Source: Streptomyces sp. NBC_01267 (GTDB taxonomy: Bacteria; Actinomycetota; Actinomycetes; Streptomycetales; Streptomycetaceae). Taken from it: 64,000 bases of DNA. The notes under the pieces were generated by a model that saw only the letters and a program-made list of their open reading frames with translations, was not told the DNA's origin and made no database searches. The stretch covers positions 4,467,501 to 4,531,500 of the forward strand of contig NZ_CP108455.1 in assembly GCF_036241575.1 (NCBI RefSeq). The letters are read 5' to 3'. Position numbers and translations under genes: made by a program. Of the stretch, positions 20,172 to 28,047 are shown piece after piece (the stretch's first letter is position 1; every line of letters begins with the position of its first letter).

Positions 20172-20627
20172 ATGCGACGTATCACCAGCAAGCTCAGCGC
20201 CCTCGCGGCGGTCGCGCTGCTCGCCTTCACGACCACCTCGGCCGCCCGCGCCGACGACCAGGGCAACGCGACCCATGTCGAGGTGGCCCCGGCGTACTTC
20301 AAGATGCAGGACATCCGCCACGACAGCTTCGTCATCAAGCTCACGGACCCCGTCAGGATCGCGGACGCCCGGGAGATCGTCCGGAGCGGAAGCCGCAAGA
20401 TCGTCATCGGCCGGATCGTGAAGAGCCGTGCGGACTACAACGCGCAGTGGTCCTACCACTACAACCCCGACTCGGTCACCTTCGCCGATGCGGCGATGGA
20501 GGTGTGCGACTCCACGATCAGCTTCACCGAGGGGCACCTCGACCAGGCGGGCGGCGGCCCCTTCCTGCCCGGTCTGTACTGGTGCCCCTGGACGGGACGC
20601 CTGACCGAAGAGGTTGCCGGACGGTAG
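20172..20627 (+). CDS. Secreted BP74-like (calmodulin-binding-like) protein
   Basis: 151 residues with a Sec signal peptide (basic MRRITSK, hydrophobic core, cleavage after SAARA near residue 27). The mature part reads FVIKLTDPVRIADAREIV and ends with two cysteines in VCDSTISF and YWCPWTGR, which may form a disulfide. This resembles the BP74-related family that is often annotated calmodulin-binding in streptomycetes; the label comes from a Dictyostelium protein and says little about function here. Isolated gene with its own intergenic regions. Confidence 0.65.
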   Translation: MRRITSKLSALAAVALLAFTTTSAARADDQGNATHVEVAPAYFKMQDIRHDSFVIKLTDPVRIADAREIVRSGSRKIVIGRIVKSRADYNAQWSYHYNPDSVTFADAAMEVCDSTISFTEGHLDQAGGGPFLPGLYWCPWTGRLTEEVAGR

Positions 20628-20633
20628 TCACGC

Positions 20634-20695
20634 CGGGACCACGGGATCACGGGACCACAGGACTACGGGACCAACTGACCACGGGACCACGCACC
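20634..20695. repeat. GGGACCAC-type imperfect repeats
   Basis: Five or more imperfect copies of (A)CGGGACCAC occur in about 60 bp between two convergent genes. They carry no coding signal and are probably simple-sequence expansion. Confidence 0.6.
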
Positions 20696-20772
20696 CACAG
20701 CACTGAGCGCCACAGCCGATGTTCCCCCGCCGGCTGCGGCGCTCCGTGCTGTGTGCGGGCCTGTGGCCGTGG

Positions 20773-22755
20773 TCAGTTGGTGAAGTAGAAGTACTTCCAG
20801 GCGCCGTTGGTCGTCGAGTTGACCGTGTCGCCCGACGAACTGTTCACGTACGACGACCGCATGCGCATCTTGTACCCGGTCGTGTGCGTCCCGGCCAGCT
20901 GCACCGCGGACTTCCCGTTGGAGGCGAGCTTGAAGTACTGCGAGCCCCCGGAGCGCCACTTGCCCTGGGCGTAGACCTCCAGGGTGAGCTTCTGCGCGCG
21001 GTTCTTGTACGCGGTCATGGTGGTCGTGAAGAGCGGGTTCGTCTTCTTGTGGAAGTACGCGTACGACGTCGAGCCGATCCTGGCCGTCCGGTACTGGCGG
21101 GACACCGAGGTGGAGATCTTCACCTGGGCGTACGCCGTCGACTTGACGGTCTTCGACGCGTACCGGGCGTCGCCCGTGAACACGGCGCTGACCGCGGTGT
21201 CGCGGGTCATCGCGACGGTGACCGACAGGTCGCCCTTCGCGTTGACCTTGCCCGTCTTCACCAGCTTCTTCGGCTTGTCCGCGCCGAACGGGTCCGACCA
21301 GAGCTGGACCGTCCGGTTCTTGTACGTGGAGCCGAGGTGGGCGGTGAAGGAGACCTTGGTGTTGTACGCGTAGAGCTTGCCGTTGCGGTTCAGGGTCAGC
21401 GTGGGCGTGGCCCGCGAGACGGCGACCGAGGCCGAGCCCGAGGCCGCCGTGTGCGTGGCGTCGCCCGCGTACGACACCTTGTAGGTGACCTTGCCGCCCG
21501 CGGGCGGGGTGTCGGCGAAGGAGAACGCGCCGCCCGCGCCGAGCTTCTTCGTACCGAGCGACTTGCCGCCCGGTGAGTCGACATCGGTCCGGGTGACGGT
21601 CACCGGAGTCCCGGACGGGAGCGGAACGGTGCCCTTGACCGTGAGGGACCTGGCGCGGGTGGCCTTGGCGGGGGCGGTGACGGTCACCTTCGGCGCCGAC
21701 TTGCCCGGCTCGGCCAGTACGCGCAGGGAGAAGGCGTTCGCACTGTTCTCGGAGACCGCGAACAGTCGGCTGCTGTCCGGCGCCCAGGCCAGGCCACCCT
21801 TCACCAGGAGGTCCGAGCCGCTGCTCGTCCCGGTGTTGGGGAAGTCGTACTCCCGGACCGGCTTGCCCGCGCCGGGGCTGAAGATGTGGACGTCCGGCTC
21901 GTACGAGGAGTCGGTGCCCGCGGCGACCGTGCCGTTGGGCGCGATGGCCACGGCGTTCGGGTACGAGGTGGTGGTGTACTGGCCGACCTTGGAGAGGTCC
22001 GTGGTGGAGAAGACCGGGTGGTAGTACGGGGAGCCGCTCGCCGTGACGAGTTGGCCGCCGTCCGGGGTGAGTGCCAGGTCGGACAGGTTCTCGCTGTCGC
22101 TCGGGTTCCAACTCGCCTTGCGCAGAGTGGTCTTGCCGTCGGCCACCGAGTACACGGCCAGCGTCGCCGGACTCATGCCCGGCTCCCCGACGGCCAGTAC
22201 GTCGGGCGCTCCCGGTGCCGAGGCCAGCAGCGGTGAGTAGTACCAGGACTGGCCGTCGTCCTGCGCGAGCGTGACGACCGGCTCGTCCCCGGAGAGGTCC
22301 AGCGAGCCGATGTGACCCGAGTAGTCGGCCTGGTAGCCGAACCAGAGCGTGCTGCCGGTGCGCGCCAGATGGCGGGGATTGTCCGCCCCGGGCAGTGCGT
22401 AACTCCGGGTCTCCGTGGGCTTCTCGGTGTTCACGGAGACGATGGCGTCCTGGTCCGCCACGGCCGCGTACACCTGGCCGGAGTCGGCGGACAGCTCCAG
22501 CCCGGTCACCCCGGGCAGCCCGGCGAGGGTCGTGACGACCGTGCCCGCGTAATCGGTGACGACGATCTTGCCGCTCGTCGGGTCACTGATGAAGACGTGC
22601 TGGTGGACCCCATCCACCAGCACGTCGCCGACGGACTTCACCGGCAGGAGCTTGCTGGAATCGGCTGCGGCCGACCCTGCCGCGCCCGTGATGAGCGCGA
22701 CGGAACTGAACAGGACCGCGAGCGCTGTCGCGGCCGGAAGAGTGCGCGTACGCAC
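20773..22755 (-). CDS. Secreted beta-propeller / Ig-like repeat protein
   Basis: 660 residues. A Sec signal (RTRTLPAATALAVLF up to SAAADS) is followed by a YVTN/WD-like propeller (about 35-340, with recurring blades such as GVTGLELSADSGQVYAAVAD and SDLALTPDGGQLVTASGSP) and then by two bacterial Ig-like segments (about 350-540). The C-terminal 120 residues are rich in Tyr, Lys and Ser. No enzyme motif; a cell-surface or extracellular binding role is likely. The start is GTG 22755, with a GGGGGG ribosome site; a longer reading frame upstream lacks a signal peptide. Confidence 0.75.
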   Translation of the reverse strand: MRTRTLPAATALAVLFSSVALITGAAGSAAADSSKLLPVKSVGDVLVDGVHQHVFISDPTSGKIVVTDYAGTVVTTLAGLPGVTGLELSADSGQVYAAVADQDAIVSVNTEKPTETRSYALPGADNPRHLARTGSTLWFGYQADYSGHIGSLDLSGDEPVVTLAQDDGQSWYYSPLLASAPGAPDVLAVGEPGMSPATLAVYSVADGKTTLRKASWNPSDSENLSDLALTPDGGQLVTASGSPYYHPVFSTTDLSKVGQYTTTSYPNAVAIAPNGTVAAGTDSSYEPDVHIFSPGAGKPVREYDFPNTGTSSGSDLLVKGGLAWAPDSSRLFAVSENSANAFSLRVLAEPGKSAPKVTVTAPAKATRARSLTVKGTVPLPSGTPVTVTRTDVDSPGGKSLGTKKLGAGGAFSFADTPPAGGKVTYKVSYAGDATHTAASGSASVAVSRATPTLTLNRNGKLYAYNTKVSFTAHLGSTYKNRTVQLWSDPFGADKPKKLVKTGKVNAKGDLSVTVAMTRDTAVSAVFTGDARYASKTVKSTAYAQVKISTSVSRQYRTARIGSTSYAYFHKKTNPLFTTTMTAYKNRAQKLTLEVYAQGKWRSGGSQYFKLASNGKSAVQLAGTHTTGYKMRMRSSYVNSSSGDTVNSTTNGAWKYFYFTN

Positions 22756-23109
22756 GATAGTGGCCCCCCACTTGAGAGCCGCCCCGTCGAGTGGGGGCGG
22801 TGATCGCAGATTAGGGCATGCGACTGACAGGGGGCACACAGTTTCGGGGCGCCCCCACTTCGTCGTGGATGCCGAGTCGAGCCAACTGTGGCGGTTCGAA
22901 CCGCCCCTCGATCTCGGGCGACCGACGGCGGCGGCAGCTCTCGACCGGCCGTCCGTGCTGCGGGCCGGTCGTTCAGCTTTTGCCGCGCCTCGTGGGGCGT
23001 GGTGTCGGACCTCACCGATACGGTCGTTCCGTGAGGCCTTCGGGGGCGTGCACTGTCAAAGGGTTCGTCCCGACTGAGCCGAAGTCGGTCCCGGCTGTGT
23101 CGGTCGGTC
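22756..23109. other. 354-bp gap without a gene
   Basis: The gap between the propeller-protein start and the AhpD-like gene's stop. The left end should contain the promoter of the propeller gene. A perfect 16-bp palindrome GGCGGTTCGAACCGCC lies at 22890-22905 and a short hairpin at 23070-23088. No ORF with plausible codon use was found. Confidence 0.5.
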
Positions 23110-23643
23110 CTATGCGAACGCCTTGAGCTGGTCGTTCAGCGGGGCGCCGGTCAGCCGGTTGGCGAAGGTGGAGAGGGTGTACGTGCTGATACCGAGGACG
23201 ATCTCCAGGGCGTTCCGGGCCGTGTAGCCGTGGTCGAGGAACTGCTGGACGCGCGCGTCGGCGACGCCTCCGGCGGTGGCGAGCACCTCCAGGGTGAAGA
23301 GGCGAAGTTCCTCCAACTTCGCATCGGGCAGCGACTGCTGGGCGCGCAGGGCCGCGATGAGGGCGGGGTCGGCCTGCATCGCCGTGAGCTTCTGGGTGTG
23401 CATGGCCACGCAGAACTCGCACGCGTTGCGGGCGGCGATGGTGAGGATCAGGGTCTCGCGGTCCAGCTGGTCGAGCGTGGTCGACTCGAAGAGGGCGCTG
23501 AGCTTGAGGAAGCCTTCGAGGGCTTGGGGCGAGGTGGCCAGCAGGGCCACGGGTGACGGGAGGAAGCCGAGCCGGTCGGTGGTCGCCTGCAGGGCGCGGC
23601 GGGAGGCGGCGGGGGCGGACTCGATGGTGTGGTGCGGGAACAT
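23110..23643 (-). CDS. Carboxymuconolactone decarboxylase / AhpD-like protein
   Basis: 177 residues, all-helical. The active-site motif ARNACEFCVAMHTQK (CxxC with a following His) is that of AhpD-type alkylhydroperoxidases, which reduce peroxides or disulfides. The protein probably protects against oxidative or electrophilic stress. It is divergently paired with a MarR-family regulator, and the shared 90-bp region holds a matching inverted repeat, so the regulator probably represses it. ATG 23643; AAGGCCCGCC upstream is the likely ribosome site. Confidence 0.85.
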   Translation of the reverse strand: MFPHHTIESAPAASRRALQATTDRLGFLPSPVALLATSPQALEGFLKLSALFESTTLDQLDRETLILTIAARNACEFCVAMHTQKLTAMQADPALIAALRAQQSLPDAKLEELRLFTLEVLATAGGVADARVQQFLDHGYTARNALEIVLGISTYTLSTFANRLTGAPLNDQLKAFA

Positions 23644-23666
23644 GGCGGGCCTTTCGGGGTCGGGCT

Positions 23667-23729
23667 AAACTCGACAACGTGATTGACGAAAATGCGATGG
23701 ACGAAAACGTAAACCAGGTTGTCGAGTTT
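23667..23729. promoter_or_regulatory. Divergent operator region of the MarR/AhpD-like pair
   Basis: AAACTCGACAAC (23667-23678) and its exact reverse complement GTTGTCGAGTTT (23718-23729) flank the 39 bp between the two genes, which also contain two copies of GACGAAAA. The region is markedly A+T-rich for this genome. Two identical half-sites placed symmetrically suit a repressor acting on both promoters. Confidence 0.7.
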
Positions 23730-23733
23730 TGCA

Positions 23734-24240
23734 ATGTCTGAGGCCGGGGCGGGGGCCAGCGCTGGGGCCGACGGGCGCGGGTTCGAGCTGCCGATGCTGC
23801 TGTTCGCCGGGTTCCGCTCGATGATCGACGCCCTGCATGCGCGGCTGGCCGACGAGGGGCACCCGGACGTACGGCCCGCGTACGGCTTCGCGATGCAGGC
23901 GATCGGGCTGCGCGGCGCGACGGCCAGCGAGGTGGGGCGGCGGCTCGGCGTCTCCAAGCAGGCGGCGGGCAAGACCGTGGAACGGCTGGAGGCGCTGGGC
24001 TACGCCGAGCGCGCCGCCGACCCCGCCGACGGCCGCCGCAAGCTGGTGCTGCTCACGCCGCGCGGGGTGGAGGTGCTGGTGCGGTCGGGGCAGATCTTCG
24101 ACGAGCTGTACGCGCAGTGGGCCCAGGTGCTGGGCGCGGAACGGCTCGCCGGGATGGAGGCGGACCTGCGGGCCGTGGTCCCCGGCTCCGCGTCCGGGGG
24201 CGGCTTCCGGGTGGATGTGGCCGGGTGGTTCGGCGGGTAG
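23734..24240 (+). CDS. MarR family transcriptional regulator
   Basis: 168 residues. A winged helix-turn-helix occupies about residues 45-110: GATASEVGRRLGVSKQAAGK is the HTH and ADPADGRRKLVLLTPRGVEV the wing with its conserved DGR. No cysteine pair of the OhrR type is obvious. The likely target is the divergent AhpD-like gene and itself. ATG 23734 lies 4 bp after the right half of the inverted repeat, so repressor binding would cover the start of the message. Confidence 0.87.
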   Translation: MSEAGAGASAGADGRGFELPMLLFAGFRSMIDALHARLADEGHPDVRPAYGFAMQAIGLRGATASEVGRRLGVSKQAAGKTVERLEALGYAERAADPADGRRKLVLLTPRGVEVLVRSGQIFDELYAQWAQVLGAERLAGMEADLRAVVPGSASGGGFRVDVAGWFGG

Positions 24241-24418
24241 GAGGGCGCTTGGTGGCCCGGGAGCCGTTGACCTGCGGTCCACGGAGCCGGGGCCGTCGGC
24301 GATACGGTCCGGGCGGCGAAATCCGCCCGCCCGGGGGTCGACTCGCCTCTACCCTCGCTCCTCGTGGACGCGGACGATCACCCGCTGAACGTGGTTGATG
24401 TCGAAGCGACTTGTGGCG

Positions 24419-25255
24419 TCAGGCGATCGGTATCTTGGCGCCGTCCGTGATCGTCCGCAGGAGGACGCTCGTGTACTGGTCGGGCGCCATCTTCCCGGTG
24501 AAGTGGGTGAACGCCGGGGGGCGCTTCGAGCGCAGGCCCCAGTTGGGGTGGAACGACAGGTGGGCGTCGCTGAACGCGGCCCGGTCGGTGCGGTAGTTCT
24601 TGAGGACGAGAAATCCCGGTAGGACGGGGTCGTGGTCCGGGGACGTGGATATCGTCGCGGGGAAGGCGCCGCCGTCGATTCCGCTGTCGAAGGCGGAGCA
24701 CCTGGGCGTGGTGCCGTCGGTCCATTCGAGCTGCGCCTCGGCGGTCTTGAGCGTCCGGTCGCGGCTGGATTCGAGTTGGAGCGAGATCTCGGGAAGGATG
24801 TGCGCGCCCAGGCCGGTCAGGGTGACGGTCAGGGGAAGCACCGTGTCGCGCTTCGGGTCGATCTTGGTGCAGGCGGATCCCAGGACCGCGACTTCCGACG
24901 TGTTGATGGCCCCGACGGTGTCGGTGGTGACCGGTCCCGACAGCAGCCCGGCGCGGGCCGGCCGCAGCGCGGCCGTGCGGAGGGTGATCCCGTACTCCAG
25001 TCCGTCCTGCTCGGCGATGTGCACGCTCGCCTTGTGCGGCAGGGAGAGGACGCGTGACGCGTCGATGGACGGGGATTCCGAGGGCGAAGGGGAGGGCGAG
25101 GCCGGGGGCGACGCGGAGAAGGGGGCGGGCGTGCTGGTCGTGGCGCCGTCGGAGGCGGCGGACGTGGGCGCCTTCCGGCACCCGGTGGCCGTACCGGCGA
25201 CAACCGCGGTCAGCGCGCATGCGAGCGCCAACGAGGTGAACGAGCTCAACCGCAT
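24419..25255 (-). CDS. Secreted lipoprotein of unknown function
   Basis: 278 residues. A lipoprotein signal begins MRLSSFTSLALACALTAVVA and ends in the lipobox ATGC (Cys26). A Thr/Pro/Ser linker (SPSPSESPS) leads to a beta-rich domain with two distant cysteines (GSACTKID and TPRCSAFD) that may pair. I recognise no family. ATG 25255 is chosen because it opens the signal peptide. Convergent with the MarR gene; the 178-bp gap between them shows no clear terminator. Confidence 0.65.
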   Translation of the reverse strand: MRLSSFTSLALACALTAVVAGTATGCRKAPTSAASDGATTSTPAPFSASPPASPSPSPSESPSIDASRVLSLPHKASVHIAEQDGLEYGITLRTAALRPARAGLLSGPVTTDTVGAINTSEVAVLGSACTKIDPKRDTVLPLTVTLTGLGAHILPEISLQLESSRDRTLKTAEAQLEWTDGTTPRCSAFDSGIDGGAFPATISTSPDHDPVLPGFLVLKNYRTDRAAFSDAHLSFHPNWGLRSKRPPAFTHFTGKMAPDQYTSVLLRTITDGAKIPIA

Positions 25256-25371
25256 GACGAATCCCCCAGCCTCGGTGGTGCCCCGAGCTGCCCCGGTCCT
25301 GCCGGGCCACCCCAAGTGGCGAGCTTACAAAGGGACTTGACCGGACACCACCACGGAATTCCGCCGTGCCG

Positions 25372-26148
25372 TCAGTCCCACCAGAACGACCACGCGGGCT
25401 GTCCGAGCACGACCTTCTCCGCGTAGGCCTGGATCGACCTGTGGGCGCTCTGGGTGAGGTTGTCCGGGCAGAACGCGAAGTGCTCGGCGGCGACCGCCTC
25501 GGCCTCTTCCTGTGTGGTCGGCGGGGATGCCACCGAGACGAACAGTTCGTCGAAGGTGAGGCCCACGACCCGTATCCCGAACCGGTCCTCCCAGGAGCGA
25601 AGCACCGAACTGATCGCCGCCACGTCGTGCTCGTGGTTGACGGGCCCCGACCAGCCGATGGCGGCCGGTATGTCCGCGCTGCGGCGGGCCGGTACGAGGG
25701 CGGCGCGGACGCTCATCACCCCGGCCAGCTGCGCGGCGGTTTCGGCGGCCCGCTCGTCGGGGTCGACTCCCGGCACGGAGGCGGGTGCGGGGGCGAGTCC
25801 CGGCCATTCGGCGCCGAACGGGGCGAGCAGCTGGGGCTCGGTGGGGTCGGGCTCCCAGAGGCCCGCGAGGACTTCCTCGGCGTCGTGGTCGCCGGGGTAG
25901 GTCGTGTGGTCCGGGTCCAGCTCCCAGTCCTCCGGCAGCTCGTCCCGGTGGCCGCCGCCTATCAGCAGCGGCTGGAGCCCGGAACTCATCCGGTGGGGCA
26001 GGAGCTGCCGCCAGGTGTCGGCGGTCGCGGCGCCGTCGGCGTACCAGAGCAGGGGCTCGTGCCATGAGCCGTCGGCCGTGGTGTCGACCAGTGTGCCGGG
26101 CGGGAGCGCGCGTACCAGGGACGGGAGTTGATTAGGAAGCGTGGCCAT
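25372..26148 (-). CDS. DUF4253 domain-containing protein
   Basis: 258 residues, soluble, no signal peptide. The C-terminal half (about 130-258) matches the DUF4253 pattern: HEHDVAAISSVLRSWEDRFG, FDELFVSVASPPTT, AEHFAFCPDN, and the invariant end WSFWWD. Such proteins appear in immunity-like or toxin-associated positions in some bacteria, but nothing toxin-like is adjacent here. ATG 26148 with AGGAAG nearby on the opposite strand context. Function unknown. Confidence 0.75.
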   Translation of the reverse strand: MATLPNQLPSLVRALPPGTLVDTTADGSWHEPLLWYADGAATADTWRQLLPHRMSSGLQPLLIGGGHRDELPEDWELDPDHTTYPGDHDAEEVLAGLWEPDPTEPQLLAPFGAEWPGLAPAPASVPGVDPDERAAETAAQLAGVMSVRAALVPARRSADIPAAIGWSGPVNHEHDVAAISSVLRSWEDRFGIRVVGLTFDELFVSVASPPTTQEEAEAVAAEHFAFCPDNLTQSAHRSIQAYAEKVVLGQPAWSFWWD

Positions 26149-26194
26149 GAAGTGACAGTACGTGGGGCCACTGACAACGCAGCAGCGTTGCCCG

Positions 26195-26256
26195 GTCATC
26201 GGGCGAACAGCGGTCGGCCGACTGCATCGTTGGCCGACCGCTGTTCGCCCGATGAC
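26195..26256. terminator. Long hairpin terminator after the DUF4232 lipoprotein gene
   Basis: A perfect 25-bp inverted repeat (26195-26219 with 26232-26256, loop 12 nt) starts 10 bp beyond the stop codon of the minus-strand gene at 26266. It is one of the longest perfect stems in the window. Confidence 0.85.
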
Positions 26257-26265
26257 AGAGGTTGA

Positions 26266-27012
26266 TTACTGGAGAGCGGACTCCTCGCTCGACTGCCAGT
26301 AGGTGACCATCGAGCTGTCGCTGAGGGCGAGTCCGGCGGCGCCGGGCGCCGTCACCGTGGTCTGGCCGTCTATCGGGCCCATGTCCCTGCCGTGCAGGCT
26401 GATGGTGAGGGTCTTCTCGCGGTGCGTGTGGGCGCCACTCGGGAGGGCGATGGCGGCGTACGCGGACTGGCCCGGCGCGAGGGTGACCACCGCCTGGGGC
26501 TTGCTGTCCTCGTTGGCTCCGATGGCCGCCTGCGCTCCGGGGTAGCCCACGGTCGGGAAGCCGTAGATGTCGCAACGGCCACCGGAGGCGTTGACGGCCT
26601 TGATGAGGATGACCGGCAGGGTGCCGCCCGTCTCGACCAGTGCGATCTTGGTGTCGTCGGTGGTGCAGGTGGCGTCGCCCTTGCCCGAGGACGATCCGGA
26701 CGTACCGCCCTTGCCCGAGGACGATCCGGACGTACCGCCGGTGTTCCCGGACGTCCCCGAGGTGCCGGAGGAGCCCGAGCCCTGCGCGGAGGAACCGGAC
26801 TTGCCGCCCGTGGACGCGGACGTGTCGCTCTCCTTGCCCGACGACGACGAGGACGAGGCCGACGAGTCGGACGACGAGGAGTCGGCACTCGTGCTCGTGC
26901 TCGGGGAGTCGGCGGCGTCGTTTCCGGTCGGACCGCAGGCCGCGGTGGCGAGCACGGTCGCTCCGGCGACGGCGAGGAAGGTGAGGGCGCGGCGGGTACG
27001 GCGGATACGCAT
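26266..27012 (-). CDS. DUF4232 lipoprotein with Ser/Gly-rich linker
   Basis: 248 residues. The lipoprotein signal ends in the lipobox ATAC (Cys26), then comes a low-complexity linker of about 90 residues (Ser, Gly, Lys, Asp) and a C-terminal DUF4232 domain (about 115-245) with TCTTDD, CDIYGFPTVGYPGA, KPQAVVTLAPGQSAYAAI and a final YWQSSEESALQ. The linker includes an exact 10-residue tandem duplication coded by a 30-bp DNA repeat (26679-26738). The next gene upstream encodes a paralogue of the same domain, so the two are a duplicated pair. Probably a surface-anchored binding module. Confidence 0.8.
   Translation of the reverse strand: MRIRRTRRALTFLAVAGATVLATAACGPTGNDAADSPSTSTSADSSSSDSSASSSSSSGKESDTSASTGGKSGSSAQGSGSSGTSGTSGNTGGTSGSSSGKGGTSGSSSGKGDATCTTDDTKIALVETGGTLPVILIKAVNASGGRCDIYGFPTVGYPGAQAAIGANEDSKPQAVVTLAPGQSAYAAIALPSGAHTHREKTLTISLHGRDMGPIDGQTTVTAPGAAGLALSDSSMVTYWQSSEESALQ
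26679..26738. repeat. 30-bp tandem duplication inside the DUF4232 linker
   Basis: Two adjacent copies of a 30-bp unit beginning CTTGCCCGAGGACGATCCGG. They keep the reading frame and code for GGTSGSSSGK twice. Confidence 0.85.
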
Positions 27013-27075
27013 GGAAGATCCCTAACTGGATTCGGTGCTCAAGGCCAACGGTCGGTACGGCAGTGCGCCGGACGG

Positions 27076-27624
27076 TTACCAGACGAGTGCGTCGGCCGCG
27101 GTGGCCTGCCACCAGGTGACGGCGGCGGAGTCGTCGACCCAGGTCTTCTTGGGCACCGCGGGGAAGGCCGTGGAACCGACCGAACCGGCCATGTCGCGGC
27201 CCTGGAAGTTCAGGGACATCTCCTTGGCCCAGTGGCCGCCTTCTGCCCCGTCACCCGCGGAGGTGCGGACACCGGCGTACGCCGACTGGCCGGGCTTCAG
27301 CGTGACGACGGCCTGCGGCCGGCTCTCGTCCAGGGTCCAGACGGCCGCCTGCGGGTGGTCGAAGCCGATGAGCGGGGTGCCGTAGGCGTAGCAGGGGGTC
27401 TTGCCCTTGTTGGTGGTCTTGATCAGCACGTGGTTGATGGGGCGGCTGACCGTCGAGAGCGTGGTCTTGGTGTTGGCAGGGGTGCAGGTCACGGTCTTGG
27501 CGGCCTTCGCCTTGGCCGGTGTGGCAGCGGCGGCGCTGGTCGACAGGCCGGTGAGGGCGAGTACGGCGACCAGGCCGGCGGCGGCTGCGGTGGTGATGCG
27601 GGTGCGGCGGGTGTTCATGTTCAT
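27076..27624 (-). CDS. Secreted DUF4232 protein
   Basis: 182 residues. A Sec signal peptide (NMNTRRTRITTAAAAGLVAV, cleavage after SAAAA) leads directly to a DUF4232 domain: VTCTPANTKTT, TPCYAYGTPLIGFDHPQAAV, RPQAVVTLKPGQSAYAGVRT, and a TWWQATAADALVW end. It is the paralogue of the gene at 26266, without the lipid anchor and linker. GGGGAG lies 10 nt before ATG 27624; a second ATG two codons later is possible. The two genes are 63 bp apart and probably form one transcript. Confidence 0.8.
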   Translation of the reverse strand: MNMNTRRTRITTAAAAGLVAVLALTGLSTSAAAATPAKAKAAKTVTCTPANTKTTLSTVSRPINHVLIKTTNKGKTPCYAYGTPLIGFDHPQAAVWTLDESRPQAVVTLKPGQSAYAGVRTSAGDGAEGGHWAKEMSLNFQGRDMAGSVGSTAFPAVPKKTWVDDSAAVTWWQATAADALVW

Positions 27625-27658
27625 GGTGACTGTTCTCCCCGTAGGTGATGCGTCTGTG

Positions 27659-27750
27659 GGTGCGGGCGGGTCTGTGCAGGTGCGTCTGTGCAGGTGCGTC
27701 TGTGCGTCTGTGCGTCCGTGCAGGTGTGCGTCTGTGCAGGTGTGTCTGTG
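27659..27750. repeat. GTGCGTCTGTGCAG microsatellite-like tract
   Basis: About 90 bp built from short overlapping units such as GTGCAGGTGCGTCT and GTGCGTCTGT, T+G-rich on the plus strand and unlike the neighbouring genes. It lies between the stop of the small membrane protein and the DUF4232 gene start, i.e. in the promoter-proximal region of the DUF4232 pair. Confidence 0.75.
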
Positions 27751-27753
27751 TGG

Positions 27754-27936
27754 TCAGAGGTGCGTGATGAGGGCGACGACCGTGGTGACGGACGCGGCCA
27801 CTACGCCGAGGGCCAGCCCGTCCACGAGGTCCAGCCCCCAGCGGTTGCTGAGTCCGTGGCATCCGTGCCGGAAGCGGTTGAACACGAACTCAGCTTGTCG
27901 GGCGGCTTGTTCCGGCCGCAATCGTTCCCGGCCCAT
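27754..27936 (-). CDS. Small membrane protein (putative)
   Basis: A 60-residue candidate: MGRERLRPEQAARQAEFVFN, a His/Arg-containing amphipathic middle, then one hydrophobic segment (about 37-58, LVDGLALGVVAASVTTVVAL) ending ALITHL. Its composition is that of a real single-pass membrane protein rather than of a random frame. ATG 27936 is used but has no obvious ribosome site, so it could be leaderless or start further upstream. It is divergent from the HTH membrane protein gene at 28048; the region between them carries four TGGAACGC repeats. Function unknown. Confidence 0.5.
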   Translation of the reverse strand: MGRERLRPEQAARQAEFVFNRFRHGCHGLSNRWGLDLVDGLALGVVAASVTTVVALITHL

Positions 27937-27945
27937 TGGGGACGC

Positions 27946-28010
27946 TGGAACGCCAACGCGTACTGTGACCTGGGGGGATGGAACGCCCCTGGAACGCTTG
28001 CCTGGAACGC
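27946..28010. promoter_or_regulatory. Four TGGAACGC direct repeats upstream of the HTH gene
   Basis: TGGAACGC occurs at 27946-27953, 27979-27986, 27990-27997 and 28003-28010. The last three are spaced by 11 and 13 bp, about one helical turn, and end 38 bp before the GTG start of the HTH-containing protein. They are candidate binding sites, perhaps for that protein. Confidence 0.55.
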
Positions 28011-28047
28011 CAGTCCGGGACGCGGGACGCGGGACGAGGGGGGAACG

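Noticed and set aside
22890..22905. GGCGGTTCGAACCGCC resembles a tRNA T-arm, raising the idea of a tRNA fragment or attachment site.
   Set aside because: No acceptor, D or anticodon stem can be formed around it on either strand, and no integrase or element border is nearby.
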